From positions 62,001 to 126,000 of the forward strand of contig CANMBS010000008.1 in the NCBI GenBank assembly GCA_947496145.1: DNA of 64,000 nt. Reading direction: 5' to 3'. Below are positions 1 to 8,660 of the stretch, piece after piece. How positions within the stretch are numbered: the first letter of the stretch is position 1; every line of letters starts with the position of its first letter. Origin of the DNA: an uncultured Pseudovibrio sp. GTDB lineage: Bacteria; Pseudomonadota; Alphaproteobacteria; Rhizobiales; Stappiaceae. A program made the translations under genes and the position numbers. The notes under the pieces are model-generated. The model was given only the letters and a program-made list of their open reading frames with translations. It had not been told where the DNA came from and did no database searches.

Positions 1-833
1 TGACGCGACCCACCGCCGCGCGTTTTGCAGCGATCTGCCAGAAACCGCTTCACAATGCGGTCTTCCAGACTATGGAACGTCACAACAACCAGACGGCCAC
101 CCGGACGCAGAATGCGCTCTGCTGCTGCCAAAGCGCCTGCGGCCTGATGCAACTCCCCATTCACGTAGATACGCAGCGCCTGAAATGTGCGCGTTGCCGG
201 ATGGATACTGGCCTTCTTCGGGTTACGCTTCACCACCTTTTCGATAACGCGAGCAAGCTCAAGCGTCGTCTCAAAAGGCTTTTCTTCACGCGCCTGACAA
301 ATCGCATGAGAAACACTGGAAGCCCGCTTTTCTTCACCCAGCAAACCGATAATACGGGTCAGGTCTTTGCGTTCCATGGTGTTGACCACATCCGCAGCAC
401 TTGGCCCATCCTGTTCCATGCGCATATCAAGCGGCCCGTCAAAGCGGAAGGAAAACCCACGCTCCGCCTGATCCAGCTGCATGGAGGACACGCCAAGGTC
501 CATCACAACACCATCAACCGCATCGTATCCCAGTGTGCGGGCATGTTCATCAAGATCAACAAACTGACCGTGCACCAGCTTCAGCCGACCGTCAGACGCT
601 TGCTCCATAGCCCGGCCATCACGGATCGCATCCGGGTCCCGGTCCACGCCAATCACACTGGCTCCAGCCTCAAGAAAAGCGCCGGTGTAACCACCAGCAC
701 CAAACGTTCCATCAATAATCACATCACCCGGCGCGGGGGCCATTGCCTCCCGCACCCGTTCCAGAAGGACCGGAATGTGACGCGCTGGTCCGCCTGCGAT
801 ATCGGATTTATCTCCGTCGCCGCCCGCCATCAT
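1..833 (-). CDS. rsmH: 16S rRNA (cytosine(1402)-N(4))-methyltransferase RsmH, C-terminus outside window
   Basis: RsmH (MraW) methylates N4 of C1402 in 16S rRNA in the decoding centre, using S-adenosylmethionine. Read on the minus strand, the protein starts [11 protein letters not shown], then shows the family opening [10 protein letters not shown], the SAM-binding motif [12 protein letters not shown], then GVDRDPDAI, a [10 protein letters not shown] block, and near the window edge [21 protein letters not shown]. All are diagnostic of the family. About 277 residues are visible and the last part lies beyond position 1. The ATG at 833-831 overlaps the mraZ stop by ATGA, the usual coupled arrangement at the head of the division and cell-wall (dcw) cluster. 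Identification is certain; only the C-terminus is missing because of the window edge. Confidence 0.97.
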   Translation of the reverse strand, partial: MMAGGDGDKSDIAGGPARHIPVLLERVREAMAPAPGDVIIDGTFGAGGYTGAFLEAGASVIGVDRDPDAIRDGRAMEQASDGRLKLVHGQFVDLDEHARTLGYDAVDGVVMDLGVSSMQLDQAERGFSFRFDGPLDMRMEQDGPSAADVVNTMERKDLTRIIGLLGEEKRASSVSHAICQAREEKPFETTLELARVIEKVVKRNPKKASIHPATRTFQALRIYVNGELHQAAGALAAAERILRPGGRLVVVTFHSLEDRIVKRFLADRCKTRGGGSR

Positions 834-1300
834 AGTGCCCCTCCGGTTGCAGCCCCCGGCGCTCCGCCGGAAGACAATACTGCAAGCGCCCGCTTCATGG
901 CCTCGTCGCGGTGCTTTGCGAACTTCGCAGGTTCCCAGATCTGAAACTTAAACCCCTGACCCACGAAGGTAACTTCCCCATCAATCCCGGTGTGATTACG
1001 GATCATGTCCGACAGAACAATGCGCCCGTCCCTGTCAATCTTCAGCGTCTCGCTGGCCCCGTAAAGCGCCGTAGACAAAGCGTCGTACTCCATCGAGAGC
1101 GTGGAGAAGCCTTCAAGTTTTCTCTGAATTTCCGCAGTCAGTCCGTTGCCGCCAGCATCAACCGCCTCCTGAAAGGGAGACGGGAAGCAGTAAAGACCTT
1201 CAAAGCCGTCCTTCGCCAACGCCGCACGGAAGGGTGCAGGGATCGATACACGACCCTTGGCATCCACCCGATTGGTGAAGTGCGAAACAAAACCAGCCAT
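830..1300 (-). CDS. mraZ: Division/cell wall cluster transcriptional regulator MraZ
   Basis: MraZ is an AbrB-like swapped-hairpin DNA-binding protein that binds its own promoter and tunes expression of the dcw cluster. The 156-residue product begins [25 protein letters not shown], of which the DAKGRVSIP block is the family hallmark; a second degenerate repeat follows ([11 protein letters not shown]). A good ribosome site (AGAGGGGAC) lies just upstream of the ATG. The stop codon overlaps the rsmH start. A run of four decameric boxes lies 133-167 bp upstream and probably is its own operator. The C-terminal tail is Gly/Ala-rich ([14 protein letters not shown]), somewhat longer than in E. coli. 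Confidence 0.96.
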   Translation of the reverse strand: MAGFVSHFTNRVDAKGRVSIPAPFRAALAKDGFEGLYCFPSPFQEAVDAGGNGLTAEIQRKLEGFSTLSMEYDALSTALYGASETLKIDRDGRIVLSDMIRNHTGIDGEVTFVGQGFKFQIWEPAKFAKHRDEAMKRALAVLSSGGAPGAATGGAL

Positions 1301-1432
1301 TGGTCCCCTCTTTAATGAGCCAGATCTTCTTGATCTGTCAGCGGCACATCAAACAACTCTCCAGTCCTTGGAGGGTCAGCGCTCAAATCAGGCAAAAACA
1401 ACAAGATTACAGAAGTACACACCGGAGCAATC

Positions 1433-1467
1433 CGGGAGACTATGGGATACCATGGGATAGCATGGGA
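1433..1467. promoter_or_regulatory. MraZ-box array: four (T/C)GGGA boxes at 10-bp spacing
   Basis: CGGGA at 1433, then TGGGA at 1443, 1453 and 1463, each separated by five bases (the last three form a near-perfect TGGGATA(C/G)CA ladder). E. coli MraZ is known to bind TGGGN direct repeats with 5-nt spacers upstream of mraZ. Here the boxes read TGGGA on the plus strand, opposite to the mraZ coding strand, and end about 130 bp before the mraZ ATG. Helical-turn spacing implies binding on one face of DNA by the MraZ ring. The role is inferred. Confidence 0.75.
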
Positions 1468-1904
1468 CGTCAATCAACACGGCAGCTCAAACCGAAAAGA
1501 ATGCCCCTTAACATCTGCTAGTTATCACCAATTATGGTAAACGAAGTATTGATAGGCAATTACGCTGGGTTTTCTGAGAGTTATGCACTCCTTTCAAGGC
1601 ATTACAACCCTGAGTACACACAGCTCCTGCAATGCAAAAAGAAAGAAATCAGCCAAATTGACATAAGAATTTTCACGCATCCCGTATCAGTGTATAGCGC
1701 TAATAACCCGCCAATCCTTGGCTTTTCATGGGCTTTCATACGCAAGTGGGGCAATCTCCCATGAACGCCCAGACCCAACCAAGCCCATAAAATCCCAGTG
1801 TTGGAATGTTCAGTCTGGCTACCCTCGACAGCTACAGTCCCCACAAACGAAAAAGGCCAGCAACATGCCAGCCCCTCGCTAATCCCGTATTGTAGCAATT
1901 AACG
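1468..1904. other. Intergenic stretch without a supported gene
   Basis: About 440 bp between the MraZ boxes and the end of the next minus-strand gene. Reading frames of 70-100 codons occur on both strands but have no recognisable family, odd composition and no convincing ribosome site, so none is called. No tRNA-like cloverleaf or strong terminator was seen by eye. Confidence 0.5.
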
Positions 1905-2732
1905 CTATCTGGCAAGGCCCAGCCCAACCAGATAATCAGCACCTTTACGCAGATTGGCCACATCCATGATCTCAAGAATGAGGCGCGGGTTGCTCTCCAG
2001 CCCTGCCAGCTCTTTGAAGACGTGTTCCCAGGCAATTACCCCTTCCCCCGGATTCCAGTGACGATCCGCATACCCGTCAATGTCCTGAATGTGAACATGT
2101 TGCAATGCATCCCCAGCAGCGCGGATAAAATAGTCAACCGGCGGTGCACCATAGCAAGAATGCATGTAATGCGCATGCCCAGTATCAATCGACAGGGCCA
2201 GCGCCTGACTATCGATCCTTTTCAAAACATCCATACGATATGACGGGTCGATATCTTCAATATTCTCCAGCACAAGCACACAGCCAATATCCGCAGCTTT
2301 AGCCAGCACATCCTTCAGATTGGCCTGAATCATATCCAGCTTCATCTGCCGGCTCTGCACATGAAGATCCAGATTGTTGTAGTCCCAGATCGAATAGGGG
2401 CTATGCACCACCAACTGGCTAGCCTCCATTTTCGCGCAGAGCCCGATCGCCTGATCCAGTCGCCTGCGTACCACCCGCTGGATAAGCGGGTCAGCCGCAG
2501 AAATATCCAGATTCCAGAACGGACCATGCAACCCAAGGCGACCCTCATGCCCGTCCAGAAGCTTTTTCGCTTCTGCGACCAGACTATCCCCGCCACTCTC
2601 CAGCATATCCCAGTCACAAAAGTCCTGAAGCTCAAGATCGCGAGGCAGCTCCAGCAACCAGTCCCGATGTTGCGAAAGATGTTTGACACACATTGCTGCG
2701 CCTAAAACCGGCAAATCACCCATGCAGCTCAT
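1905..2732 (-). CDS. Sugar phosphate isomerase/epimerase family TIM-barrel protein
   Basis: A 275-residue protein of the xylose isomerase-like / AP endonuclease family 2 TIM barrel. Supporting blocks are LGLHGPFWNLDISAADP, QLVVHSPYSIWDY, VLVLENIEDIDP, ALSIDTGHAHYM, HVHIQDIDGYADRHWNPGEG and PRLILEIMD. The His, Glu and Asp residues at strand ends (HGP, LENIED, DTGHAH, HIQD, LEIMD) are the usual divalent-metal ligands of this fold. Substrate is unknown; relatives isomerise or epimerise sugars or inositol derivatives. The chosen ATG at 2732 has AGGGCGG about 9 bases upstream; an ATG at 2723 is also possible. It stands alone, with no clear operon partner. Confidence 0.75.
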   Translation of the reverse strand: MSCMGDLPVLGAAMCVKHLSQHRDWLLELPRDLELQDFCDWDMLESGGDSLVAEAKKLLDGHEGRLGLHGPFWNLDISAADPLIQRVVRRRLDQAIGLCAKMEASQLVVHSPYSIWDYNNLDLHVQSRQMKLDMIQANLKDVLAKAADIGCVLVLENIEDIDPSYRMDVLKRIDSQALALSIDTGHAHYMHSCYGAPPVDYFIRAAGDALQHVHIQDIDGYADRHWNPGEGVIAWEHVFKELAGLESNPRLILEIMDVANLRKGADYLVGLGLAR

Positions 2733-2907
2733 CCCAAATACCGCCCTAAGGCACGACAATACGAGTAAGACCTCGGGACATACACAGCTTGCATGTCAAA
2801 GATATTACACCTTTAAAGTGCTGCACAATAACAACACCCGCACACCAGAATAAGTATTATTACGATAATCCGCATGAGTTTTTGCAAGGCGCTCTGAGGA
2901 TTTCTCC

Positions 2908-4140
2908 CTAGTTCTTTAACTCACCTAAGGCACCACTTGCCCTGCGATACATGCGCCAGAAGAACACAAGCAGTGCGATACCCACCATGCTCATCAATCC
3001 CATGGACACCAACTGGAAAGTCCCCTCAAACCCGAAGGCTGCAATAAGCGGTATGCTGACGAAAACCGACAGGAACTGCCCAAGGAAAACCGAGGAGGTT
3101 AAAACACCCCCTGCCACACCACGACGTGATGAAGGCGCAACTTGCAAAGCAATCGCGGGAAAGTTCGGCATTGCAAGCGCATACCCGGCACCCATCGCAG
3201 CAGTACCTAAAAAGACAGTGTATGTCTCTTGCAACTGCAGAAGCTGCAATCCAATCGCCATAAAGCCATAGGCCAGTGCGAGCGTACCACTGAAGCCTAT
3301 ACGCGCTTTAACACGCCCATACAGCAGCGCTGCAGTACCACCAGTCAGCATCAACACGCCCAGTCCGGCTCCTGTCATACTCGCGCTGTCATAACCACGA
3401 AAATCGAGGAAGAACGGCAGCTGGGTCGGCATTAAAAAGAAAATCATGTTCGTGAGCATTTGCAGCAAGGCCAGCGCCGTCAGCAACCATGCCCAAACAG
3501 GCGAACCGTCACTCTGTCCGCCAGCAGCACTTTGCGCCTTTGCTCCCCCTTTTGGGGGCTCACTGATGTAACGCCACAGATACGGCACCATCAAAAGCGC
3601 CAGTCCGTAAATCGCAAAAGGCAGTCGCGCTGAACTCACTGCAAGCACCCCTGCCAGCGAAATAAAAACAAAACCGCCAAAGTTACGGGCAGACGTTTGC
3701 AACCCCATCAATGCGCTGCGCTGCTTCCCGAAGAAATAATCACCAATCAAAGCAGTTTGCGCTGTCATGATCATGGCAACAGCAACACCAAGCCCTAACC
3801 GGCTCAACAACATACTAAACAAGTTAGGAAGAAACAGCCCGGCAACGCCCATCACTGCAAATAGCAAGACACCTGCGAGCAGCAAAGAGCGCCGCCCATA
3901 CCTGTCCGCAATGATTCCCGCCAGCGGGGCGCAAATGATAACAGTGAGCGACGGTGCTGAAACCAACAATCTGGAGAACCATAATACATTGGGATCATCG
4001 GCAAACATCTTCTCCAACCCCGCAAGCGCTGGACTGATTGTTGCGTTTGCCATCACTGTAAGCGTTGCAGCCATCAAAAGAGCAATCGCCCTTGGGTCTT
4101 TCCAGACCTGCTGTTCCTGATCAGGATGCCCCTGTTTCAT
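2908..4140 (-). CDS. MFS transporter (putative drug efflux, Bcr/YdhP-like)
   Basis: A 410-residue major facilitator superfamily permease with about 12 hydrophobic segments. Motif A is seen between TM2 and TM3 as GIIADRYGRRSLLL, and a cytoplasmic loop rich in Gly/Ser/Lys (PPKGGAKAQSAAGGQ) separates the two six-helix halves. Start chosen at 4140, preceded by AGAGGAATTTTTC; an upstream in-frame extension would run into the divergent promoter. It is divergently transcribed from a MerR-type regulator whose operator sits in this gene's promoter, so inducible efflux of a small organic compound or metal complex is likely. Substrate cannot be read from sequence. Confidence 0.85.
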   Translation of the reverse strand: MKQGHPDQEQQVWKDPRAIALLMAATLTVMANATISPALAGLEKMFADDPNVLWFSRLLVSAPSLTVIICAPLAGIIADRYGRRSLLLAGVLLFAVMGVAGLFLPNLFSMLLSRLGLGVAVAMIMTAQTALIGDYFFGKQRSALMGLQTSARNFGGFVFISLAGVLAVSSARLPFAIYGLALLMVPYLWRYISEPPKGGAKAQSAAGGQSDGSPVWAWLLTALALLQMLTNMIFFLMPTQLPFFLDFRGYDSASMTGAGLGVLMLTGGTAALLYGRVKARIGFSGTLALAYGFMAIGLQLLQLQETYTVFLGTAAMGAGYALAMPNFPAIALQVAPSSRRGVAGGVLTSSVFLGQFLSVFVSIPLIAAFGFEGTFQLVSMGLMSMVGIALLVFFWRMYRRASGALGELKN

Positions 4141-4176
4141 GAAAAATTCCTCTTGCAAATTCATCGCGATGACGAC

Positions 4177-4207
4177 ACCATACGACTTCAAGTCAACTTG
4201 AGGTCAA
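4177..4207 (-). promoter_or_regulatory. MerR-type operator/promoter with 19-bp spacer (for MFS gene)
   Basis: On the minus strand -35 TTGACC (4207-4202) and -10 TATGGT (4182-4177) are separated by 19 bp, the overlong spacing that MerR-family activators correct by DNA distortion. The spacer holds a near-perfect dyad, GACTTCAAGT-CA-ACTTGAGGTC, at 4184-4205 (one mismatch). It ends 4 bases before the regulator's ATG at 4210, so the same site probably autoregulates the regulator. Confidence 0.8.
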
Positions 4208-4209
4208 GT

Positions 4210-4608
4210 ATGAAACTGCTCGATATAGGAGAAATTACGGCCCGATCCGGCGTGAAACCCTCCGCTTTACGATATTACGAGGAAATTGGCCTTATTCAGT
4301 CCATTTCCCGTCATGGACTTCGCCGTCAGTATGAACCGCAGACACTGACCAGATTAGCGCTGATTACACTTGCAAAATCAGGAGGTTTTTCTCTTTCAGA
4401 GATTGCTGGGATGTTCTCAGAGGAAGGAAAGCTCCAAATCCCCAGAGAGCAAATTCGCAAACGCGCCGAACAGATTGATCAGCAAATCAAAGAACTAACC
4501 GGCCTGCGCGATATTCTGTACCACGTTGCAGACTGCCCGGCACCAAGCCACATGGAATGCCCGTCTTTCCAGCGCATGCTCAAAGCCACCGCAAAGAAAA
4601 ACCGCTGA
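4210..4608 (+). CDS. MerR family transcriptional regulator
   Basis: A 132-residue MerR-family protein. The N-terminal winged helix reads MKLLDIGEITARSG, KPSALRYYEEIGLI and SRHGLRRQYEPQTL, the hallmark helix-turn-helix plus wing. Then come LALITLAKSGGFSLSEIAGMF and an antiparallel coiled-coil helix (EQIRKRAEQIDQQIKELTGLRDIL). The C-terminal effector region is short, with two cysteines (DCPAPSHMECPSF), resembling SoxR/CueR-size regulators of small organic or redox signals. The start at 4210 is set by homology, since longer N-terminal readings cross the promoter. It probably controls the divergent MFS gene. Confidence 0.88.
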   Translation: MKLLDIGEITARSGVKPSALRYYEEIGLIQSISRHGLRRQYEPQTLTRLALITLAKSGGFSLSEIAGMFSEEGKLQIPREQIRKRAEQIDQQIKELTGLRDILYHVADCPAPSHMECPSFQRMLKATAKKNR

Positions 4609-4626
4609 CGAGAGAGCCAGCGGTTT
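4599..4626. terminator. Hairpin between convergent merR-type gene and pepT
   Basis: AAACCGCTG (4599-4607) pairs perfectly with CAGCGGTTT (4618-4626) around a 10-base loop. It overlaps the regulator's stop codon and precedes the pepT stop. The T-tract is weak on the plus strand (CAATCTTTAAA), and AAAAC...-rich on the other side gives TTTTCTTTGC for minus transcripts, so it may act bidirectionally. Confidence 0.55.
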
Positions 4627-4653
4627 CAATCTTTAAATCATCGGTCCCGGACC

Positions 4654-5895
4654 TTACTTTGCAGCGCGCTCAACAAGCTTCAGGCACACCTGCGTTGCAA
4701 GCGCCATGTCCTGCACGCTCACCCACTCCAGTGGGCCATGAATTTCCATCATGCCGGTAAAGATGTTCGGGCAAGATGTCCCCTTCGCAGTCAGTTGAGA
4801 GCCATCGGTACCACCACGGATCGGCTTGGAAGAAACTGTCAGCCCCATATCCTCAAATGCCGCTCTTGCCAGATCAACCGAGGTCATATCTTCACGCAGC
4901 CAATGGTGCATATTGCGATATTGCTCTTTGAACTCACAGGAAATGGACGCACGCGGTTCAGTTGCCTGCACAGCAGCACAAACCTGCTCCAGCAAATCAG
5001 CTTTGGCTTCCAACCCTTCCAGCTCAAAATCACGCAGGATAAAATGCAACTCCGCTTCCGCAGCATTGCCTTGCATCTCTGCGATGAAGATAAACCCGTC
5101 GCGCCCATCCGTAGTTTCTGGCGTCATGGTCGCATGTGGCAACATGGTGATGATCTTACCTGCAAGATGCAGTGCGTTAACCAGTTTGTCCTTCGCATAT
5201 CCCGGATGTACGGAAACACCAGTGACTTTTACAGTTGCCCCATCTGCGCAGAAGTTCTCATAGTTCAGCTCACCAGCTTTACCTCCGTCCAGCGTATAGG
5301 CAAAATCAGCAGCTAAATCTTCTGGCAGCTTTGCATGCACACCGCGCCCGATCTCTTCGTCCGGCGTAAACGCGATACGCAGCTTCCCATGTGGAATCTC
5401 AGGGTTCGCAAGCAGATGACGTGCAAGACACATGATAATCGCAACACCTGCCTTATCATCCGCCCCAAGCAACGTGCTACCGCTTGCTGTGATAATGTCA
5501 TCACCAATCTTTTCACCCAGATACTTTGAGTTTTCAGGAGAAAGAGACAGCTCAGCATTGTCTGGAAAGGAAATGACAGAACCATCATAATTGCGATGGA
5601 CACGGGGCTTCACACCTTCAGCGTGGTAAGCCGGAGCCGTATCTACATGAGCAAGCAAACCAATCGTAGGCGCATCAACACTGACTGTCGCTGGAATGGT
5701 TGCAAGAACAACACCGTAATCGGTCAGCTCTACATCGCTGGCCCCCATCTCAATCAACTCAGCACGCAACACTTTTTGCAGATCCAGCTGAATCTGAGTA
5801 CTTGGCGAAGCTTCACAAGTTTCATCGCTCTGCGTATCAATCGCCGCATAACGAACCAGACGCTCTTCCAGCTCCCGATCAAATTCTGTTCTCAT
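4654..5895 (-). CDS. pepT: Peptidase T (tripeptide aminopeptidase)
   Basis: Cytoplasmic zinc tripeptidase of family M20B that removes the N-terminal residue of tripeptides. The 413-residue length is normal. Metal and catalytic residues are in place: HVDTAP (H83, D85), GADDKAG (D146), TPDEEIGRG (E180 catalytic, E181 metal), LDGG (Asp of the second site) and MEIHGPLEW (H386). The dimerisation or lid domain lies between about residues 210 and 330. The ATG has a strong site, AAGGAGATCCCTA. It appears monocistronic, converging on the MerR gene with a hairpin between them. Confidence 0.96.
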   Translation of the reverse strand: MRTEFDRELEERLVRYAAIDTQSDETCEASPSTQIQLDLQKVLRAELIEMGASDVELTDYGVVLATIPATVSVDAPTIGLLAHVDTAPAYHAEGVKPRVHRNYDGSVISFPDNAELSLSPENSKYLGEKIGDDIITASGSTLLGADDKAGVAIIMCLARHLLANPEIPHGKLRIAFTPDEEIGRGVHAKLPEDLAADFAYTLDGGKAGELNYENFCADGATVKVTGVSVHPGYAKDKLVNALHLAGKIITMLPHATMTPETTDGRDGFIFIAEMQGNAAEAELHFILRDFELEGLEAKADLLEQVCAAVQATEPRASISCEFKEQYRNMHHWLREDMTSVDLARAAFEDMGLTVSSKPIRGGTDGSQLTAKGTSCPNIFTGMMEIHGPLEWVSVQDMALATQVCLKLVERAAK

Positions 5896-6090
5896 TAGGG
5901 ATCTCCTTGCAGTTCCCCCTTATCTGCGCGATGCCATCTCCAGTTTCAAGCAGAAACAGTCCGGCACGCCAACACTCCACGAGCACAATACCTCCAACCG
6001 AACCTTACCTTGCGGATTTCACCTGCCAACTTACAATTGTTTTGATTCGACCAACACACCCGCCCCGCGTCACCCCTTGGAGATAGTGTT

Positions 6091-6723
6091 ATGCCAGATC
6101 AATACATAAGCGGTATCCTGCTCGCCTATTTGGCATTCGCAGTTGGTTTGCTGAGTCCCGGCCCAAACATCATGTCAATCATTGGCACGTCCATGGCAGG
6201 AAACCGCGCTTCAGGAAAAGCCCTCGCTCTTGGTATTGCTTCTGGCTCTTTCTTGTGGGGCACTTTGACCTTGCTTGGCCTAACAAGCCTTCTCACCCTC
6301 TACGCCTCATTTTTGACAGTGATTAAGATTGCAGGCGCTGCATACCTGTTCTGGCTTGCATTTAAAGCATTCAGATCCGCTTCCAGATCAGGAGACGCCC
6401 CGATACAATCTCCGGAGTTAGGCGGCAGTCCATGGCTCTACTATCGCCGGGGCCTCCTGATTCAGATGACAAACCCGAAAGCAGCCCTGACCTGGATCGC
6501 CATTATGTCTCTGGCCATTGATCAGAATGCGCCTGTCTGGGTGGGTCTCACAATCATCACCGGCACAACTCTCATTTCTGCTTTCGGTCACTTGTTCTAC
6601 GCCCTTGCATTTTCCACCCAGCGAATGACCAGCGGATATCGCAGAGCGCGACGTTGGATTGAGGGCCTCTTAGGCAGCTTCTTCACATTCGCTGGCTTTA
6701 AGCTATTGTCCTCCGATACCTGA
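6091..6723 (+). CDS. LysE/RhtB family translocator
   Basis: A 210-residue inner-membrane protein with about six hydrophobic segments, of the LysE/RhtB amino-acid or homoserine-lactone exporter family. Family signatures are the N-terminal VGLLSPGPNIMSIIGTSMAGNR, the GASGSFLWG-like turn near residue 50 (IASGSFLWGTL), AGAAYLFWLAFKAFRS, and RGLLIQMTNPKAALTW in the second half. A ribosome site TTGGAGATAGTGTT precedes the ATG. It stands alone, with pepT divergent upstream. Exported substrate is not predictable. Confidence 0.9.
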   Translation: MPDQYISGILLAYLAFAVGLLSPGPNIMSIIGTSMAGNRASGKALALGIASGSFLWGTLTLLGLTSLLTLYASFLTVIKIAGAAYLFWLAFKAFRSASRSGDAPIQSPELGGSPWLYYRRGLLIQMTNPKAALTWIAIMSLAIDQNAPVWVGLTIITGTTLISAFGHLFYALAFSTQRMTSGYRRARRWIEGLLGSFFTFAGFKLLSSDT

Positions 6724-6798
6724 AAACTTCGCGCAAACGAATAAAAACAAACTTTAGCTGCCCGCAACAAGCTTCTGAAAGCTGTTTGCTCTAAGGGG

Positions 6799-7254
6799 GG
6801 GCAGAAACACCCGCCCCGATGACTGGGACAAAATGATCGACGTCAACCTGCGCGGTGTGGTCAATGGTATTTACGCAATCCTGCCGGGAATGTGCGAGCG
6901 AGGCGTCGCAACCATCATCCATATCGGTTCAATGACGGCCAAAAAGCCTTTCCTTTGCGTGCTGCTTACGGAGCAACCAAAGCCGCAGTGCACCACCTCA
7001 GTGAAACCCTTCAGCAGGAAGTAGCTGGCCACAATGTGCACATCATCACCATCGGCATCGGCATCGTCGAAACCGCCTTACCCTACAGCACGTGCAACGA
7101 GGAAATCCGTCAGGACTATGAAGAGCAAAAACGCCGGATCGGTGGCGCACTGGCCCCTCAAAACGTGGTAGACGCAACGCTTTACGCCTACAACCAACCG
7201 CAAAACGTCAACATCCGCGAGTTGACAATCACTGCCACCGGACAATCTGCCTGA
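6799..7254 (+). pseudogene. Short-chain dehydrogenase/reductase remnant (5' truncated, frameshifted)
   Basis: Two overlapping frames together make the C-terminal two thirds of an SDR oxidoreductase. The first frame gives RPDDWDKMIDVNLRGVVNGIYA and then HIGSMTAKKPF; the second resumes at PLRAAYGATKAAVHHLSETLQQE, which includes the catalytic YxxxK, followed by GIVETALP and the C-terminus ending at 7254. The join needs a frame change around 6938-6955. The N-terminal Rossmann half with the TGxxxGxG cofactor motif is absent; the sequence upstream (CTAAGGGGGGGC) is unrelated. So the gene is both truncated and frameshifted and is unlikely to be functional. Confidence 0.85.
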
Positions 7255-7322
7255 CCGTTCAATGCCCAACTTGTAAAGGAGCAAACCACCTCTTACAGAA
7301 CTTGTCATACGATTAATCAGCT

Positions 7323-8126
7323 TCATGCATTAACTTTTTCGTTCCGGCTCCCACTACATAAAGCCTCACGAAACACCTGAAGCGTAGAATAGTGCTCCGT
7401 ATCGTCGAGAATATGCAATTGTGTCTTTGCTGCGATGGCTTCATGAAGAGCATAAGCCATATCTGGAGGAGACCACGTATCACGTGCGCCATGCCAAAGT
7501 TCGACATCACACCGAATACCATCAAGAAACCAAGACCAGTCGCCTACATAAGCCTGCAAGTAAGCCGCATATGAGCTGGGAAAGTGCAGCAAGCTATTCT
7601 CAAGCCCAGCCTGTAACTGTTCAGACACTTCTGGCTTATTAATGAATTCCTTCTCCGCATCACCACACTTAGCAAAAAGGCTATTCACAAGAAAACCGGG
7701 AGAAACACGATAAATCAGGGCTTGCATACCGATCACCCCACCTAACAAGCGTGGTCGTGACTGTGCAAGCTTGAAGATCGGAGCCCCCGTAGCTTTAGGA
7801 AGAAAATCTCCCAAGCTCAGGGGTGCTGCTGCTGATACCAAACTCAGCTTACAGACACGGTCCGCTCGTGCGCTTGCAATACGCACTGCCACCATCGAGC
7901 CAATGGAAAATCCAACTACATGGATCGGCGCATTCCCAGCTTCCGCAATCGTCTCGTCAAACTGGCGCAAGCAAGCATCAATCAGCTCGCCCTCAATCTC
8001 TAACAAATTCGGAGTAAAATGAAGCGTGTTCGCTGGCAATCCATTTAATGCATAAGCCCCGTCCTGCACGCTTCCGGGTATGCCGTGGCAGAAATAGACG
8101 GGATCTGGAGAAAACTGATTTTGCAT
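7323..8126 (-). CDS. Alpha/beta hydrolase
   Basis: A 267-residue alpha/beta-hydrolase-fold protein. The oxyanion region reads YFCHGIPGSVQDG, the nucleophile elbow is VGFSIGSMV (Ser74), and the catalytic His is probably in DDTEHYSTLQ near the C-terminus; the acid may be the Asp of HGARDTWSP. A cap of helices lies between about residues 105 and 195. The start at 8126 has TGAGG 7 bases upstream and gives MQNQFSPDPVYF; a longer N-terminus is possible but hydrophobic and Cys-rich. Substrate unknown. It lies between the SDR remnant and rnpB. Confidence 0.8.
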   Translation of the reverse strand: MQNQFSPDPVYFCHGIPGSVQDGAYALNGLPANTLHFTPNLLEIEGELIDACLRQFDETIAEAGNAPIHVVGFSIGSMVAVRIASARADRVCKLSLVSAAAPLSLGDFLPKATGAPIFKLAQSRPRLLGGVIGMQALIYRVSPGFLVNSLFAKCGDAEKEFINKPEVSEQLQAGLENSLLHFPSSYAAYLQAYVGDWSWFLDGIRCDVELWHGARDTWSPPDMAYALHEAIAAKTQLHILDDTEHYSTLQVFREALCSGSRNEKVNA

Positions 8127-8221
8127 AAATAGCCTCAGGTAGAAACAGCAGACACAGCCTAACAATGACCTTCAAAAGCGGCAATGACCCAACCGGCCTA
8201 CGACTAAAACTATGATTGAAA

Positions 8222-8620
8222 ATACCAGTCGGCCTGTAAGCCGGGTTTTGTAAGGCACAGGGTGTTACGCCTGTACGTGACGGCAATTCATCTGGGATGC
8301 CCATTGCTGAACACCTCTAGCGACCAACCCGGGCGGTCAGGTCTGGAAACATGACCGGAAGAAAACTTCCGCGCCGCCCCTATTCGGTCTTGCTCCCGGT
8401 GGGGTTTACCATGCCGTTTTTGTTGCCAAAAACGCGGTGGGCTCTTACCCCACCCTTTCACCCTTACCAGTGCATGCACTGGCGGTTTGCTTTCTGCGGC
8501 ACTTTCCCTAAGGTCACCCTCGCCGGACGTTATCCGGCACCGTGTCTCCATGGAGCCCGGACTTTCCTCCACTACGGCCTTTCGGCACTTGCAGCAGCAA
8601 CCGTCCGGCCGACTGGTGCA
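8222..8620 (-). ncRNA. rnpB: RNase P RNA, bacterial type A
   Basis: Catalytic RNA that trims the 5' leader of tRNA precursors. On the minus strand the conserved 5' core GAGGAAAGTCCGGGCTCC is present just after the P1-P3 region, and the 3' end carries AAAACCCGGCTTACAGGCC. P1 is formed by ACCAGTCGGCC near 8618-8606 and GGCCGACTGGT near 8234-8224, which fixes the ends to within a few bases. The length of about 399 nt fits type A. A GGTGGGGTAAGAGC-type stretch and the universal P4 strands are visible. Frames overlapping it should not be read as genes. Confidence 0.95.
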
Positions 8621-8660
8621 CCTCAACTACGGATGTGACACCAAAAGGTCAAGTAAAGAA

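Noticed and set aside
1534-1898. Frames of 76 and 98 codons on both strands in the gap before rsmH/mraZ
   Set aside because: No family match by eye, odd composition and no ribosome site.
8288-8638. Frames inside the RNase P RNA gene on both strands
   Set aside because: The region matches RNase P RNA; the frames are accidental.
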